A DNA stretch of 64,000 nt from Bacteroidales bacterium (GCA_021371855.1 JAJFVL010000037.1:17361-81360); one strand, 5' to 3'. Counted from the first letter of the stretch, positions 53,421 through 63,958 are shown. The notes: generated by a model not told the origin, from the letters alone. Translations and numbers: made by a program.

Positions 53421-54248
53421 TCAGATCAGGTTGTGTTCGGAGAGATAGTGTTCCATTTCGAGCTGGATATCTCTTGCTTTTTGGCCGGCGACTTTATCAA
53501 AATTTTCAGTACTGTCAGCAAAGATGATCCCTCTTGCGGAGTTTACAATAAGACCGCATTTGCTGTTCATCCCATAACACGCAACATCCTTAAGACTTCC
53601 ACCCTGAGCTCCGACGCCAGGGACTAAAATAAAATGATCAGGTGCTATCTGACGTATATCTTTCAACATGTCGGCGCGTGTTGCACCAACAACATACATC
53701 ATATTATTAATGGTACCCCATCTTTGTGACACAGTCAACACTCTTTCAAAAAGTCTTATCCCATCTTCGTTATGATATTGAAAATCATCAGCGCCAGGAT
53801 TAGATGTAAGCACCAGAAGAACAACCCACTTATTATCATATGAAAGAAATGGAGTTACAGAATCCTTTCCCATATATGGAGCAACAGTGATGGCATCAAA
53901 CGGCAGATTTTCGAGAAATGCTTTTGCATACATCTTTGATGTATTTGCAATATCTCCCCGCTTTGCATCAGCAATCAGTAAGAGATCAGGATAATTCTTC
54001 CTGATATATTCTGCAGTTGATTCGAGCGAGGTCCAACCTTTTATACCATTGCATTCATAGAATGCCACATTAAGTTTAAAAGCAACTGCATATTTATGAG
54101 TTGCATCAATAATCCTTTTATTAAATTCAAATACCGGATCTTCTGATTTTGAGAGAAATGAAGGAATCTTTTCAATTTCAGAATCAAGCCCGACACAAAG
54201 GAAAGAGTGCTTCTTAATTATGTTCTCAAATAAAGTAATATAATCCAT
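53421..54248 (-). CDS. pyrF: Orotidine 5'-phosphate decarboxylase (class 2)
   Basis: The 275-residue protein makes UMP from [23 protein letters not shown] opens the barrel, [20 protein letters not shown] near residue 91-110 holds the catalytic Lys between two Asp of the class 2 family, and [20 protein letters not shown] is the phosphate-binding strand. The longer subfamily 2 size, against about 230 residues for class 1, fits. It lies 11 bases after the prfA stop in the purM-prfA-pyrF run common in Bacteroidota. Confidence 0.96.
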   Translation of the reverse strand: MDYITLFENIIKKHSFLCVGLDSEIEKIPSFLSKSEDPVFEFNKRIIDATHKYAVAFKLNVAFYECNGIKGWTSLESTAEYIRKNYPDLLLIADAKRGDIANTSKMYAKAFLENLPFDAITVAPYMGKDSVTPFLSYDNKWVVLLVLTSNPGADDFQYHNEDGIRLFERVLTVSQRWGTINNMMYVVGATRADMLKDIRQIAPDHFILVPGVGAQGGSLKDVACYGMNSKCGLIVNSARGIIFADSTENFDKVAGQKARDIQLEMEHYLSEHNLI

Positions 54249-54259
54249 TATCGCTCTTT

Positions 54260-55345
54260 TTAAATATTGCTTTCTTTTAGACGTTCTGCATTTTCAGCCA
54301 TTTGAAGTTTATCGAGAACCTCCTGAATGTTTCCATCCATTATTGACGGAAGGTTATAAATAGTAAGATTTATCCTGTGGTCGGTCATCCTTCCCTGTGG
54401 ATAATTATATGTCCGGATCTTTGCAGAGCGGTCTCCTGTTGAGACCATAGTTTTCCTCCGTGTAGATACCTCATCGAGATATTTCTGGTATTCAAGATTA
54501 TAAAGTCGTGTCCTTAATTCCTTTAATGCTTTATCGAAGTTTTTCAGTTGCGATTTTTCATCCTGGCAAGTGACAACAATACCTGACGGGATATGAGTGA
54601 GCCGGATTGCCGAGTAGGTTGTATTGACCGACTGACCGCCGGGCCCTGAGGAACAATATGTGTCTTTACGGATATCTTCCATTTTTAGATCGATATCGAA
54701 TTCGTCAGCTTCAGGAAGCACAACCACCGATGCGGCTGAAGTATGTATACGACCCTGGGTTTCAGTCTGAGGTACCCTCTGAACACGATGAACACCCGAT
54801 TCATATTTTATAACGCCGTAAACGCCATCGCCGGTGACACTGAATACTATCTCTTTATACCCTCCTGCAGTTCCTTCGGAGGCATTATTGACATCAATTT
54901 TCCACCCTTTTGATTCAAAGAACTTACTATACATTCTGAAAAGATCACCCGCGAAGATACTTGCTTCGTCACCTCCGGTTCCTGCTCTTATCTCCATTAC
55001 CGCGTTCTTATCATCCTCAGGATCTTTAGGGATGATAAGCAATTTGATCTCTTCTTCCATATCGGGAATGCGTGAGGAGAGTTCTTCAATCTCAGCTTTT
55101 GCCATCTCGCGCATCTCTTCATCTTTTTCGTTTGAAAGCAATTCTTTTGCATTGGTGATATTACTGAGAGCAAGCTTATATCTTTGGTACGACTCGACTA
55201 TAGGGAGCAGACCCTTATATTCTTTGTTCAGTTTGACATACCGCTTCATATCCGAGAGAATCTCGGGCTGTGTCAGAAGGTCTCCAACTTCTTCAAACCG
55301 TGACTTAACACCATCAAGCTTCTCAAGAATAATATTATTTGTCAT
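54260..55345 (-). CDS. prfA: Peptide chain release factor 1
   Basis: The 361-residue factor ends translation at UAA and UAG. It has the helical domain 1 (residues about 1-100), the [20 protein letters not shown] segment near 233-252 with the GGQ loop that triggers peptidyl release, and the codon-reading domain preceding it ([20 protein letters not shown]). The Gln of GGQ is the target of the PrmC methyltransferase, which is not in the window. The gene is between purM and pyrF on the same strand. Confidence 0.97.
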   Translation of the reverse strand: MTNNIILEKLDGVKSRFEEVGDLLTQPEILSDMKRYVKLNKEYKGLLPIVESYQRYKLALSNITNAKELLSNEKDEEMREMAKAEIEELSSRIPDMEEEIKLLIIPKDPEDDKNAVMEIRAGTGGDEASIFAGDLFRMYSKFFESKGWKIDVNNASEGTAGGYKEIVFSVTGDGVYGVIKYESGVHRVQRVPQTETQGRIHTSAASVVVLPEADEFDIDLKMEDIRKDTYCSSGPGGQSVNTTYSAIRLTHIPSGIVVTCQDEKSQLKNFDKALKELRTRLYNLEYQKYLDEVSTRRKTMVSTGDRSAKIRTYNYPQGRMTDHRINLTIYNLPSIMDGNIQEVLDKLQMAENAERLKESNI

Positions 55346-55440
55346 AGCATGATAATTTTTCAGGGTGCAAAGATAATAAGAAATAGGAAAACAAACAGCT
55401 AAAAGCGGAAGGCTCCTGGTTATATAGTGTGGCAGAGAAC

Positions 55441-56610
55441 CTAATACTCAAATGTCCCAAATTCAGAGCTTATAGTAATCTTCTTCCCGTTATGAGCTTC
55501 GCAATATCCGATTATTTTTGCTTCAAGATCAAACCCGGCTGCAATATTGATTATTTCAGTGGCATTCTCCTGCTTTGTAAAAATTTCAAACCGGTGACCC
55601 ATGTTGAACACTTTATACATATCCTTCCACGGGGTTTGGGATTGTTCATGAATTATCCGGAATAATGGTGGCAAAGAGAACATATTGTTTTTTACAACAT
55701 GCATATTATCAATAAAATGCATAATTTTTGTTTGTCCGCCACCAGAGCAATGAACCATACCATGTATTTCAGGACGCATGGTTTCAATTATCTTTTTTAC
55801 CACCGGAGCATATGTACGGGTGGGTGAAAGGACCATCTTACCGGCATCGATATCTAAACCTTCAACAGGGTCGGTCAGCTTAATCTTACCGGAATAGATA
55901 AGATCGTATTGCATGTTTGTATCGAGGCTTTCAGGATATTTTGAAGCAAGATATGTTGCAAAAACATCATGCCGGGCTGAAGTAAGTCCATTACTTCCCA
56001 TACCACTGTTATATTCTTCTTCATAAGTGGTTTTCCCTGATGATGATAATCCTACAATAACATCTCCTGGTTGAATATTGTGATTTGATATAACATCCTC
56101 CCTCTTTATCCTGGCAATGACAGTAGAGTCAACAACAACGGTTCTGACAAGATCTCCTATATCGGCAGTCTCGCCACCCGTTGACCATATCCCAATACCG
56201 AGGTTTCGCAGTCCCTCCAGGATCTCTTCCGTTCCATTAATAATTGCAGAAATAACCTCACCGGGAATATGGGTTTTGTTGCGCCCTATCGTTGACGACA
56301 GAAGGATCTTGTCATAAGCCCCAACACAAATAAGATCGTCAATGTTCATGACAATGGCATCCTGAGCTATTCCCTTCCATACTGATAGATCGCCGGTCTC
56401 TTTCCAATAGACGTATGCAAGTGATGACTTTGTCCCTGCTCCATCGGCATGCATTATATTGCAATAATCGTTATCTCCTCCGAGAAAATCAGGAACAATT
56501 TTACAGAATGCCTTCGGATACAGACCCTTGTCAATATTTTTTATAGCTTCATGTACATCTTCTTTTGATGAAGATACTCCTCTTTTGCTGTATTTCGATT
56601 CGGTGGGCAT
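55441..56610 (-). CDS. purM: Phosphoribosylaminoimidazole (AIR) synthetase-like protein
   Basis: The 389-residue protein is the Bacteroidota-type AIR synthetase (purine step five). It is longer and more divergent than E. coli PurM, with [20 protein letters not shown] at the start. The nucleotide-binding segment [20 protein letters not shown], the [20 protein letters not shown] helix and [20 protein letters not shown], with Gly-rich turns, are typical of the AIRS/GARS fold. Its divergence leaves a small chance that it is a selenophosphate-synthetase-like relative, but gene order supports purM. Confidence 0.88.
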   Translation of the reverse strand: MPTESKYSKRGVSSSKEDVHEAIKNIDKGLYPKAFCKIVPDFLGGDNDYCNIMHADGAGTKSSLAYVYWKETGDLSVWKGIAQDAIVMNIDDLICVGAYDKILLSSTIGRNKTHIPGEVISAIINGTEEILEGLRNLGIGIWSTGGETADIGDLVRTVVVDSTVIARIKREDVISNHNIQPGDVIVGLSSSGKTTYEEEYNSGMGSNGLTSARHDVFATYLASKYPESLDTNMQYDLIYSGKIKLTDPVEGLDIDAGKMVLSPTRTYAPVVKKIIETMRPEIHGMVHCSGGGQTKIMHFIDNMHVVKNNMFSLPPLFRIIHEQSQTPWKDMYKVFNMGHRFEIFTKQENATEIINIAAGFDLEAKIIGYCEAHNGKKITISSEFGTFEY

Positions 56611-56707
56611 GGGTTATAAAATCAAACCACGAAGATAGAAAAAATGATAAAGCAAAAATGCTTGTCTCTTATGATTTTTACTATTTATATGCCACTCCTG
56701 TAAGAGT

Positions 56708-58690
56708 TTATTTCTTAGGCGGTTCATAATCTGTTCTCAGCACTTTGAATTCGGTCCTGCGGTTTATCTGATGAGCAATTTCCTTCTGCTCTTCATTTGG
56801 AAGAGTATTAATGTATTGCTCGGTAAGTGCAGTTCCTGATTTCAGGAATGGATTTTGCCGGGCGATTTCAGTGTCGACAACTTTAGGAGAAGATTCCCCG
56901 TAACCTTTTGCTAAAAGACGGTCAGCCTCAATCCCTTTATCAATAAGGTACTGAACGACTGACTGAGCCCTTTTCTGGGAAAGATCCTGGTTATATTCTT
57001 CTGTATCGCGTGAGTCGGTATGCGACATCAGTTCGATGGTTACATTAGGATTGTCAAGAAGAGTCTCAACCAATTTGTCAAGTGATATCATCGATTCGGG
57101 CCTAAGGTCCCATTTGCCGAAGTCGTAAAGAATATTAGGCAGTTCGATGGGTTTATCGAAAGCCGTAAGCAAGATAGTAACCATGAACTCCCGGCTTTTT
57201 TCCTGTCCTTTGGTTGTGGTTTTTTCTTTTCCGTTAAGGTAACCTCTTTTTGAAGCAAGGAAGATATAGTCGACATCAGCTTTGAGATCAAACTTAAAAT
57301 CTCCGCCATTGCCTGTTTCTGCCTGAAGGTTTGATCCATCGGAGGCTATAAGCTGAACCAGGGAACTGATTATTGCAGTTCCGGTTTTTTCGTCTTTGAC
57401 AAGTCCTGTAACGCTGAATTTCAATGGAGGTAACTCAAAAGCATACAATTCATCGTTGCCTTTTCCTTTTCTGGTTGAGCTGAAAATCCCGCGTTCATTT
57501 TCATTTTCAAAAGCAATACCAAAATCGTCGGCAAAACTATTAATCGGAGGTTTCATATTCTGCACGATCCAGCTTCCGTCAGGCTGTTGTTTTGCTTTGA
57601 AAATATCGAGCCCCCCCATTCCTATCAGACCGTCGGAGGAGAAATATAATGTGCCATCTTTCCTGACATAAGGAAACAATTCATCGCCCGGAGTGTTGAT
57701 ATCAGGGCCAAGATTTACCGGTTTTGACCAGGCTCCTGCCCTTTCCATTGTTGTCTTCCAGATATCTTTTTTACCATAGCCACCTGCAATATCCGATACA
57801 AAATACAATGTTGAACCGTCGGGAGATAAAGCAGGGTGAGCAGCGACAAGCGAATCAGGAAGGATCTCAATATTTTTGGGCTCACTCCATGTATCTCCGG
57901 ATTTCCTGGAATACATTATTATACAACCCTTTGTTTCGCGCTTCCCGATTTCACATCTGGTAAAATAAAGTTCTTTGTAATCAGATGAAAAAGATGGAGT
58001 TCCATCTTCGAACTCGCTATTGATTGCTTCAACAGGAACCGGGGTGCTCCACTTTGATTTCTTGTCCAACCGACTTTCGAAGATATCAGTATAACTCTGG
58101 CCGGTTGCCCCATGTACCTTATTCCCTGCTGCATCGTCGCGCGATGATGTAAAATAAATCAATCCAAAATCATCGCGTCCATAAGCAGGACTAAAATCAG
58201 ATTCTTTTGAGTTTATATCCTTAATTTCATCCACTTTGTACGCCTCGGGATTCCTGAGCCATTCGAGAGCAAGTTCACAGGAACGTATCTCCTGGTCAGC
58301 CCTTGAATCTGAAGGAACTATCTGTTTGTATTTTTTAAATTCATCTATTGCCAACTGAGGTTTACCATTTTTTTTCATTGATTCGGCAAGCAAGTATTGT
58401 GCTTCAGGTTTTGAATATGCTGACTTGACTGCCAGTCTGTACCATGTCTCTGCATTTTTCGGATCATTGGTCAACCGATAACATTCTGCGATCATAAACA
58501 CAAGTTCGGACCTGGAATTTCTGTCAGCTTTTTTAGTTTTTGAATAAGCGGTTTTGAAATAATCTATTGCATCAAAATATTCCCCGGCACTGAATGAAGC
58601 AAAGGCTTTGTCAGCTTTTCGATTCTGAGCGGCAACTTCAGGAATAACCAGAGCAATCAATAATATAGTGAGCAATATTAGTCGTTTCAT
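56708..58690 (-). CDS. PorE-like OmpA family protein (TPR, beta-propeller, OmpA)
   Basis: The 660-residue protein has a signal peptide (MKRLILLTILLIALVIPEVA then AQ). Residues about 20-130 are TPR-like (DAIDYFKTAYSKTKKADRNS), 150-410 form a PD40/WD40-like propeller with repeated blades such as DGTPSFSSDYKELYFTRCEI and HPALSPDGSTLYFVSDIAGG, and 425-510 resemble a carboxypeptidase-regulatory-like beta domain. Residues 520-655 are an OmpA domain (VTIELMSHTDSRDTEEYNQD, then SQKRAQSVVQYLIDKGIEAD) that binds peptidoglycan. The same order of parts defines PorE of the type IX secretion system. It could anchor such a system, or be one of many relatives in this phylum; no other T9SS gene is present. 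Confidence 0.9.
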   Translation of the reverse strand: MKRLILLTILLIALVIPEVAAQNRKADKAFASFSAGEYFDAIDYFKTAYSKTKKADRNSRSELVFMIAECYRLTNDPKNAETWYRLAVKSAYSKPEAQYLLAESMKKNGKPQLAIDEFKKYKQIVPSDSRADQEIRSCELALEWLRNPEAYKVDEIKDINSKESDFSPAYGRDDFGLIYFTSSRDDAAGNKVHGATGQSYTDIFESRLDKKSKWSTPVPVEAINSEFEDGTPSFSSDYKELYFTRCEIGKRETKGCIIMYSRKSGDTWSEPKNIEILPDSLVAAHPALSPDGSTLYFVSDIAGGYGKKDIWKTTMERAGAWSKPVNLGPDINTPGDELFPYVRKDGTLYFSSDGLIGMGGLDIFKAKQQPDGSWIVQNMKPPINSFADDFGIAFENENERGIFSSTRKGKGNDELYAFELPPLKFSVTGLVKDEKTGTAIISSLVQLIASDGSNLQAETGNGGDFKFDLKADVDYIFLASKRGYLNGKEKTTTKGQEKSREFMVTILLTAFDKPIELPNILYDFGKWDLRPESMISLDKLVETLLDNPNVTIELMSHTDSRDTEEYNQDLSQKRAQSVVQYLIDKGIEADRLLAKGYGESSPKVVDTEIARQNPFLKSGTALTEQYINTLPNEEQKEIAHQINRRTEFKVLRTDYEPPKK

Positions 58691-58777
58691 ACGTAAATAA
58701 TTTTTATGTTAATGGCCGTATGGAACCTTCATGTTTTGAAAAATTATTTTCATTCTTGTTTAGCTTCGCTGAGCTCT

Positions 58778-58791
58778 CCCGACAAGTCGGG
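58778..58791. repeat. 14-bp palindrome in the porE-like/glnN intergenic region
   Basis: CCCGACAAGTCGGG has CCCGAC/GTCGGG arms around a 2-base centre. Sequences of the type TCCCGACnnGTCGGGA are frequent as dispersed palindromes in Bacteroidota genomes. A related half (TTGTCGGGAG) occurs near 53315. Confidence 0.5.
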
Positions 58792-58919
58792 ATCAGTTGT
58801 GCTCTGGAAAACATGGAGGTTTCATAATTCCGTCTTCATTTTGGTTATAAAAATAATCAATTTAAGGGATTCCGGTAATAAAATTAACGTGTCCAAACCA
58901 CAATTATTATAAATAAGGA

Positions 58920-58941
58920 AGGATCCTTAATTCAGGATCCT
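58920..58941 (-). terminator. Hairpin after glutamine synthetase
   Basis: AGGATCC (58920-58926) pairs with GGATCCT (58935-58941) over an 8-base loop, 35 bases after the stop of the glutamine synthetase gene. It lacks a strong T-run and is a modest terminator candidate. Confidence 0.45.
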
Positions 58942-58975
58942 CCACAAATTTGAATTATGAAAAAAAACAACCTGT

Positions 58976-61165
58976 TTATCTTGTGAAAAGCAACTCCCTA
59001 TATTTAGGAAGTGGCCATATCTCATTATCAACAATGAGTTCCAGTTTGTCGATATGATTACGTATCTCTTCAAGGTACGGTTTAACGTTACTTTCATAAG
59101 CTATTGCCTTTTTATAAGAGTCTTCAATCACATTAGCCTTTTTACGTTCCTCGATCATTTCATTAACCAGTTTTTTGATTGATGAACTATGATTTGAGAT
59201 AGTCACTATCAACTCTTTGCGGACACCTGCAAGCTTCTCATACTCAACATCATTAAAGATTTCTTTCAGTCCTCTGACATTTTCAACAAGAGAAGTCATG
59301 TAAGTGACAGCAGTAGGAATAATGTGATTGACGGCAAGATCGCCCAGAACACGTGATTCAATCTGTACCTTCTTCGTGAACTTTTCATATTCTACTTCCA
59401 CCCGACTCTCGAGTTCCTTTTCATTAAAGATCCCTGTACCGATGAGCACCTCTTTTGATTTTTCTGACAGATACATACTTACTGATTCCGGAACACTGGA
59501 GATGCTGCACAGGCCTCTTTCGCTGGCTTCATCCTGCCATTCTTTACTATATCCATCACCTTCAAATAATACTTTCTGCGATTCAAGAATATATTTTTTT
59601 AATACCTGGAAAATGGCTTCATCCTTGTTTCTTCCCTTTTTAATGATGGAATCAACATCTTTCTTAAATTGGAAAAGCTGGTGCGCAACAGCTGTATTCA
59701 GTACTATCATAGCAGCACTGCAATTGGCAGATGAACCTACTGCTCTGAATTCAAACCTGTTTCCTGTAAAAGCAAAGGGAGAGGTACGGTTCCTGTCGGT
59801 ATTGTCGAGAAGTATTCCCGGTATCTTCCCAATCCCAAGTTTGAGTTCGGTCTTCTGGGCAGGAGTCATTTTTCTTTCGGTTACTTTTGCAGCAACATTC
59901 TCCAGCATGTTTGTCAGATAAGAGCCTACGAAAACAGAAATAATCGCCGGAGGAGCTTCGTGACCACCAAGCCTGTAAGAGTTCGATTCGTTCATTACGG
60001 AAGCCCTGAGCAATTCATTATTATCATTGACTGCCTTAATTACATTTACAAGAAATGTCAGAAACTGAAGATTTGTTTTCGGGTTTTTGCCTGGTGATAG
60101 AAGGTTTACTCCCGTGTTGGTTGCCATTGACCAGTTATTATGCTTCCCTGAACCATTTATTCCTGCAAATGGCTTTTCGTGGAACAGAACTCTGAATTTA
60201 TGTCTGCGTGCCACCTTTTTCATTATATCCATTAGCAGCTGGTTATGATCAACTGCGAGGTTTATCTCCTCATAAATCGGGGCACATTCAAACTGATTAG
60301 GAGCCACTTCATTATGTCTGGTCTTAACAGGTATACCCAATTTATATGCCTCACACTCGAAGTCTTTCATAAAACTCATCACTCTCTCAGGAATAGAACC
60401 GAAGTAATGGTCAGCAAGCTGCTGATCTTTTGACGATTGATGCCCCATCAGGGTTCTGTCAGCCAGAACCAGATCGGGACGTGCATAGTAGAGAGCCTCA
60501 TCGATAAGGAAATATTCCTGTTCAACTCCCAGTGTACCTATAACCCTTGTTACATCTTTATCAAAGTACTGGCAGACATCAACTGCTGCCTTGTCAAGCT
60601 GTGATAAAGATTTCAGAAGAGGTGCTTTAAAATCAAGAGCCTCACCAGTATATGAAACGAATATTGTAGGGATACAAAGTGTAGTTCCGATTATAAAGAC
60701 AGGAGACGAAACATCCCATGCAGTATATCCTCTTGCCTCAAATGTATTGCGAATTCCTCCGCTTGGAAAGCTTGAAGCGTCAGGCTCAGACTGAACCAGT
60801 ACTTCACCGGAAAATTTTTCTACAACTTTCTGGTTTTCTCCGTATTCAATGAAACCGTCATGCTTTTCAGCTGTTCCCTCGGTAAGAGGGTGGAACCAGT
60901 GGGTATAATGCGTTGCCCCTTTCTCGATGGCCCATGCCTTTAAACCTGTAGCAACCATATCAGCTTCCTGTCGGTTTAATGATTTTCCTTCATTAATTGC
61001 CTGTTTCACTATCTTATATGCCTCTTTTGACAGATAATGTTCCATTTTCGGAAGATCAAAGACATTCTCTGCATAGTACTCTGAGACAACTTTAGAAGGT
61101 ATTTTTACTTCAACAGGTTCTCTGTTGAACACTTCTCTTAATGCGCTAAATCTGAGTTCTGCCAT
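58976..61165 (-). CDS. glnN: Glutamine synthetase type III
   Basis: The frame opens at 61192, but a likely promoter box lies at 61186-61193, so the ATG at 61165 (MAELRFSALREVFNREP) is preferred, giving 729 residues. The size and FASY-less segments such as GAYDW-like fronts are replaced by ATHYTHWFHPLTEGTAEKHD, EVLVQSEPDASSFPSGGIRN, GINGSGKHNNWSMATNTGVN and NSYRLGGHEAPPAIISVFVG, all signatures of GSIII, the large dodecameric enzyme of Bacteroidota. It makes glutamine from glutamate and ammonia. No PII or GOGAT gene is near. Upstream sits a repeated 20-bp element. Confidence 0.97.
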   Translation of the reverse strand: MAELRFSALREVFNREPVEVKIPSKVVSEYYAENVFDLPKMEHYLSKEAYKIVKQAINEGKSLNRQEADMVATGLKAWAIEKGATHYTHWFHPLTEGTAEKHDGFIEYGENQKVVEKFSGEVLVQSEPDASSFPSGGIRNTFEARGYTAWDVSSPVFIIGTTLCIPTIFVSYTGEALDFKAPLLKSLSQLDKAAVDVCQYFDKDVTRVIGTLGVEQEYFLIDEALYYARPDLVLADRTLMGHQSSKDQQLADHYFGSIPERVMSFMKDFECEAYKLGIPVKTRHNEVAPNQFECAPIYEEINLAVDHNQLLMDIMKKVARRHKFRVLFHEKPFAGINGSGKHNNWSMATNTGVNLLSPGKNPKTNLQFLTFLVNVIKAVNDNNELLRASVMNESNSYRLGGHEAPPAIISVFVGSYLTNMLENVAAKVTERKMTPAQKTELKLGIGKIPGILLDNTDRNRTSPFAFTGNRFEFRAVGSSANCSAAMIVLNTAVAHQLFQFKKDVDSIIKKGRNKDEAIFQVLKKYILESQKVLFEGDGYSKEWQDEASERGLCSISSVPESVSMYLSEKSKEVLIGTGIFNEKELESRVEVEYEKFTKKVQIESRVLGDLAVNHIIPTAVTYMTSLVENVRGLKEIFNDVEYEKLAGVRKELIVTISNHSSSIKKLVNEMIEERKKANVIEDSYKKAIAYESNVKPYLEEIRNHIDKLELIVDNEIWPLPKYRELLFTR

Positions 61166-61185
61166 TTTTTTATATGTTTTTTTTG

Positions 61186-61272
61186 CAAACATATAGATTT
61201 TTTCAATATACCCCCATTTTTTTAATACCTTTTTTTATATTTATTTAAATTATTTTCAATATACCCCCATTT
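61186..61272 (-). promoter_or_regulatory. glnN promoter with two 20-bp direct repeats
   Basis: TTTTCAATATACCCCCATTT occurs exactly at 61200-61219 and 61253-61272, with a period of 53 bp, close to five turns of DNA. On the minus strand TATGTTTG (61193-61186) is a perfect -7 box, and the proximal repeat lies across the -33 position, where no normal TTTG is found. The leader would be about 17 bases. This is what an activator-dependent promoter looks like. Confidence 0.7.
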
Positions 61273-61472
61273 ATTTTTATCATTTGAGATAATATGTGCA
61301 ATATTTTAACAATGAACCTCACTTTTAATTTAATATTTACGGCATGAATCCGCTCTTTTATATTCAGGCAACTTATCTGACTTATTATTCACGTAAGATC
61401 AGAGTCTGTTTTTGTTGAAATGAATCATAATATACAATTTATTATCAGGTCAGAGTTTTAATGAAAATTTGT

Positions 61473-61480
61473 TATATTTG
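61473..61480 (+). promoter_or_regulatory. -7 promoter box of the PpiD-like gene
   Basis: TATATTTG fits TAnnTTTG exactly and lies 51 bases before the ATG at 61532. No clear -33 TTG is seen at the right distance. It gives a leader of about 48 bases. Confidence 0.5.
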
Positions 61481-61531
61481 TCGCCTGTATTAAAAAAGTA
61501 TATTTCTATTAATTATTAAAGAGCATATTAC

Positions 61532-63649
61532 ATGTCAGCACTTCAATTTTTACGCGAAAAAGCAGGAGTATTAGTTGCAGCAGTTATTGGTTTATCACTT
61601 TTCTTATTTGTTGTGAGCGATTTTTTCGGAAATGGCAGAGGACAGAGACTGAAAGCACAAAAATATTACGAAATCGGTGAAATAGGTGGACAAAAGATAT
61701 CTTATCAGGATTATGAATTAAGGTTGCAGAACCTGATGGAGATATATAAGTTATCAGGCAGATCGAGTATAGATGAATCGACAACCGAATCAATCAGGGA
61801 ACAGACCTGGCAACAGATGGTAAGAGAAAAAATTCTTGATTCCCAGTACAAGAATCTCGGAATTAATGTAAGTGTAGAAGAATTAGACGAGATGGTCCTT
61901 GGAAACAATCCTCACCAGATAGTTCAGCAGTTATTTACTGATCAGAAGACCGGAACTTTTAATAAATCATTCCTGGTGAATTTTCTAAAACAGACTGAAG
62001 TTGATGAAACTGCAAAAAAATATTGGCTTTTCTTCGAAGATGAGATCGTAAATGACAGAATGAATGCTAAATATAATAATTTGGTTTCGAAAGGCTTATA
62101 TGTGACATCAAAGCAGGCTGAATTTGACAAAAACCTTGCAAGCAATACTGTCGATTTTAGTTACATAGTGAAAAATTATTCATCAGTTTCTGATTCAGCA
62201 ATCAAAATCTCAGAAAGTGATATACAGGCCTATTATGAAAAGCATAAACAGAGTTACAAAAGAAGCGCTCTCAGGGATATAGAATATGTCACATTTGATG
62301 TTGTTCCTTCAGAAGATGATATAAAACAGGTTGAACAATGGATTAACACGACCAAGGCAGAATTTGCCACGGCATCTGATCCTGCCCAGTTCATTAATCT
62401 ATCTTCCGATACGCGTCATATAGGTTTTTTCACCCCGTTAAGCGCAGTACCTGACAATCTGAAGGATTTCGTTAAGCAAGAAGACATGAACGCTATTTTC
62501 GGTCCATATATTGAGGATGGATCATATAAAATAGCACGATTGCTTGCAGTTGCTGACAGACCTGATTCTGTGCATGTCCGCCATATTCTTTTGTCACCAA
62601 ACCAGACAAGATCTCTGGAAGCTACCCGCCATGAAGCTGACAGCCTTATTAAGCTTATTAAATCGGGAACTTCATTTGAAAGTCTTGCCCTGGCAAATTC
62701 AAATGATCAGGGTTCTGCGCAGATTGGCGGTGATCTTGGTTGGTTCCCGGAAGGCAGAATGGTTGTTCCTTTTAATAATGCATGTTTCTCAGGGAAAAAA
62801 GGCGATATAAAAACAGCTGAAACAACATTCGGCATTCATATCATTGAGATACTTGCTCAATCGAAAGATACCAGGAAATATGATATCGGATTTATTGACA
62901 GAAAAATCATTCCAGGTTCAATAACAAACCAGAGGATATACAGCGTTGCCAGTCAGTTTGCCGGAACAAACAATACTTATGATAAATTCAATAGTGCTAT
63001 AGCTGCACAGGGATTGAACAAACGTGTCATTAATGACGTGGCTCCACAACAGAAAACATTACCAGGTCTTGATAATCCAAGGAGTCTTATTATTTCTTTG
63101 TTCCAGACCGAAAAAGGAAATATTGTTCTTGATAACAGCCAGCAGGCAGTTTTCGAAATTGGTGATAAATTTGTTATTGCATATTGTACAAAGGTTCAAA
63201 ATGAGGGAATTGCACCTGTTGCAGATGTTAGAAATGATGTAAGGTTTGCTCTGGTAAAAGATAAGAAAGCTGAACTTATTTCAACTGAATTCAACAAGAA
63301 CAATGGTTCAGGGAAAAGTCTTGAGAGTATTGCCAATGCAATGGGCTTAACACTGCAGGAAGCTACCCAGATCAATTTCAGGTCATACACAGTACCAGGA
63401 GTTGGGACAGAACCTGCCTTGGTCGGAGCTGCTTCTGTTGCAAAACAGGGGATAGTATCAGGCCCTGTAAAAGGTACAAATGGCGTTTATATGCTTGTAG
63501 CAAATAATGTGACTAATCCTCAGGGTGAAGATCTTAATTTATTAAAAGAGCGTCTCACAACAACGTTCCAGATGAGAGGCAACTACGAAGCATATGAAGC
63601 TCTCAGGAAAGAAGCTAACATAGTTGATAAAAGGTATAAGTTTTATTAA
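61532..63649 (+). CDS. PpiD/SurA-type peptidyl-prolyl isomerase
   Basis: The 705-residue protein has one N-terminal membrane helix (EKAGVLVAAVIGLSLFLFVV, about 10-29), so it is anchored in the inner membrane with a periplasmic body. The SurA_N-like helical segment (about 35-200) includes the EQTWQQMVREKILDSQYKNL helix. A parvulin domain (about 347-440) runs from HVRHILLSPNQ through GGDLGWFPEGRMVVPFNNAC to FGIHIIEIL. A second, weaker domain follows (about 490-690). It is a folding helper for outer membrane and secreted proteins. It is monocistronic, with a promoter box upstream and a strong hairpin after. Confidence 0.94.
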   Translation: MSALQFLREKAGVLVAAVIGLSLFLFVVSDFFGNGRGQRLKAQKYYEIGEIGGQKISYQDYELRLQNLMEIYKLSGRSSIDESTTESIREQTWQQMVREKILDSQYKNLGINVSVEELDEMVLGNNPHQIVQQLFTDQKTGTFNKSFLVNFLKQTEVDETAKKYWLFFEDEIVNDRMNAKYNNLVSKGLYVTSKQAEFDKNLASNTVDFSYIVKNYSSVSDSAIKISESDIQAYYEKHKQSYKRSALRDIEYVTFDVVPSEDDIKQVEQWINTTKAEFATASDPAQFINLSSDTRHIGFFTPLSAVPDNLKDFVKQEDMNAIFGPYIEDGSYKIARLLAVADRPDSVHVRHILLSPNQTRSLEATRHEADSLIKLIKSGTSFESLALANSNDQGSAQIGGDLGWFPEGRMVVPFNNACFSGKKGDIKTAETTFGIHIIEILAQSKDTRKYDIGFIDRKIIPGSITNQRIYSVASQFAGTNNTYDKFNSAIAAQGLNKRVINDVAPQQKTLPGLDNPRSLIISLFQTEKGNIVLDNSQQAVFEIGDKFVIAYCTKVQNEGIAPVADVRNDVRFALVKDKKAELISTEFNKNNGSGKSLESIANAMGLTLQEATQINFRSYTVPGVGTEPALVGAASVAKQGIVSGPVKGTNGVYMLVANNVTNPQGEDLNLLKERLTTTFQMRGNYEAYEALRKEANIVDKRYKFY

Positions 63650-63672
63650 TAGAACCATTACTTAAATAAAAG

Positions 63673-63691
63673 GGTGTCTTAAAAGGACACC
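63673..63691 (+). terminator. Terminator of the PpiD-like gene
   Basis: GGTGTC (63673-63678) pairs with GACACC (63686-63691) around a short A-rich loop and is followed by a run of ten T, 23 bases after the stop. Confidence 0.9.
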
Positions 63692-63732
63692 TTTTTTTTT
63701 ATACATATTAAATATTTTAAAAGACTAAAACA

Positions 63733-63775
63733 GTTACACAGAGACCACAGATGATGCGTACGAGTTACACAGAGA
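63733..63775. repeat. 12-bp direct repeat, dispersed intergenic family
   Basis: GTTACACAGAGA occurs exactly at 63733-63744 and 63764-63775. The surrounding words (GACCACAG, later CTGTGTCTTCT) belong to the same dispersed repeat type as at 53203-53241. Confidence 0.6.
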
Positions 63776-63958
63776 AGATTCAGAAATAATTTCATGTAAC
63801 ACCCACTGTGGCCTATTGTTTTTTCTTTTCTTTCTTTGCGGTCAATGGATTCTATGACGCGTTCTGTGTCTTCTACGGATTTCCTCTATGTAGGATTCTG
63901 TAATTTATGGGATAAGGATTCTCCTGTATTGAAAAAATGTTTGTATTGGTAACAAAAA

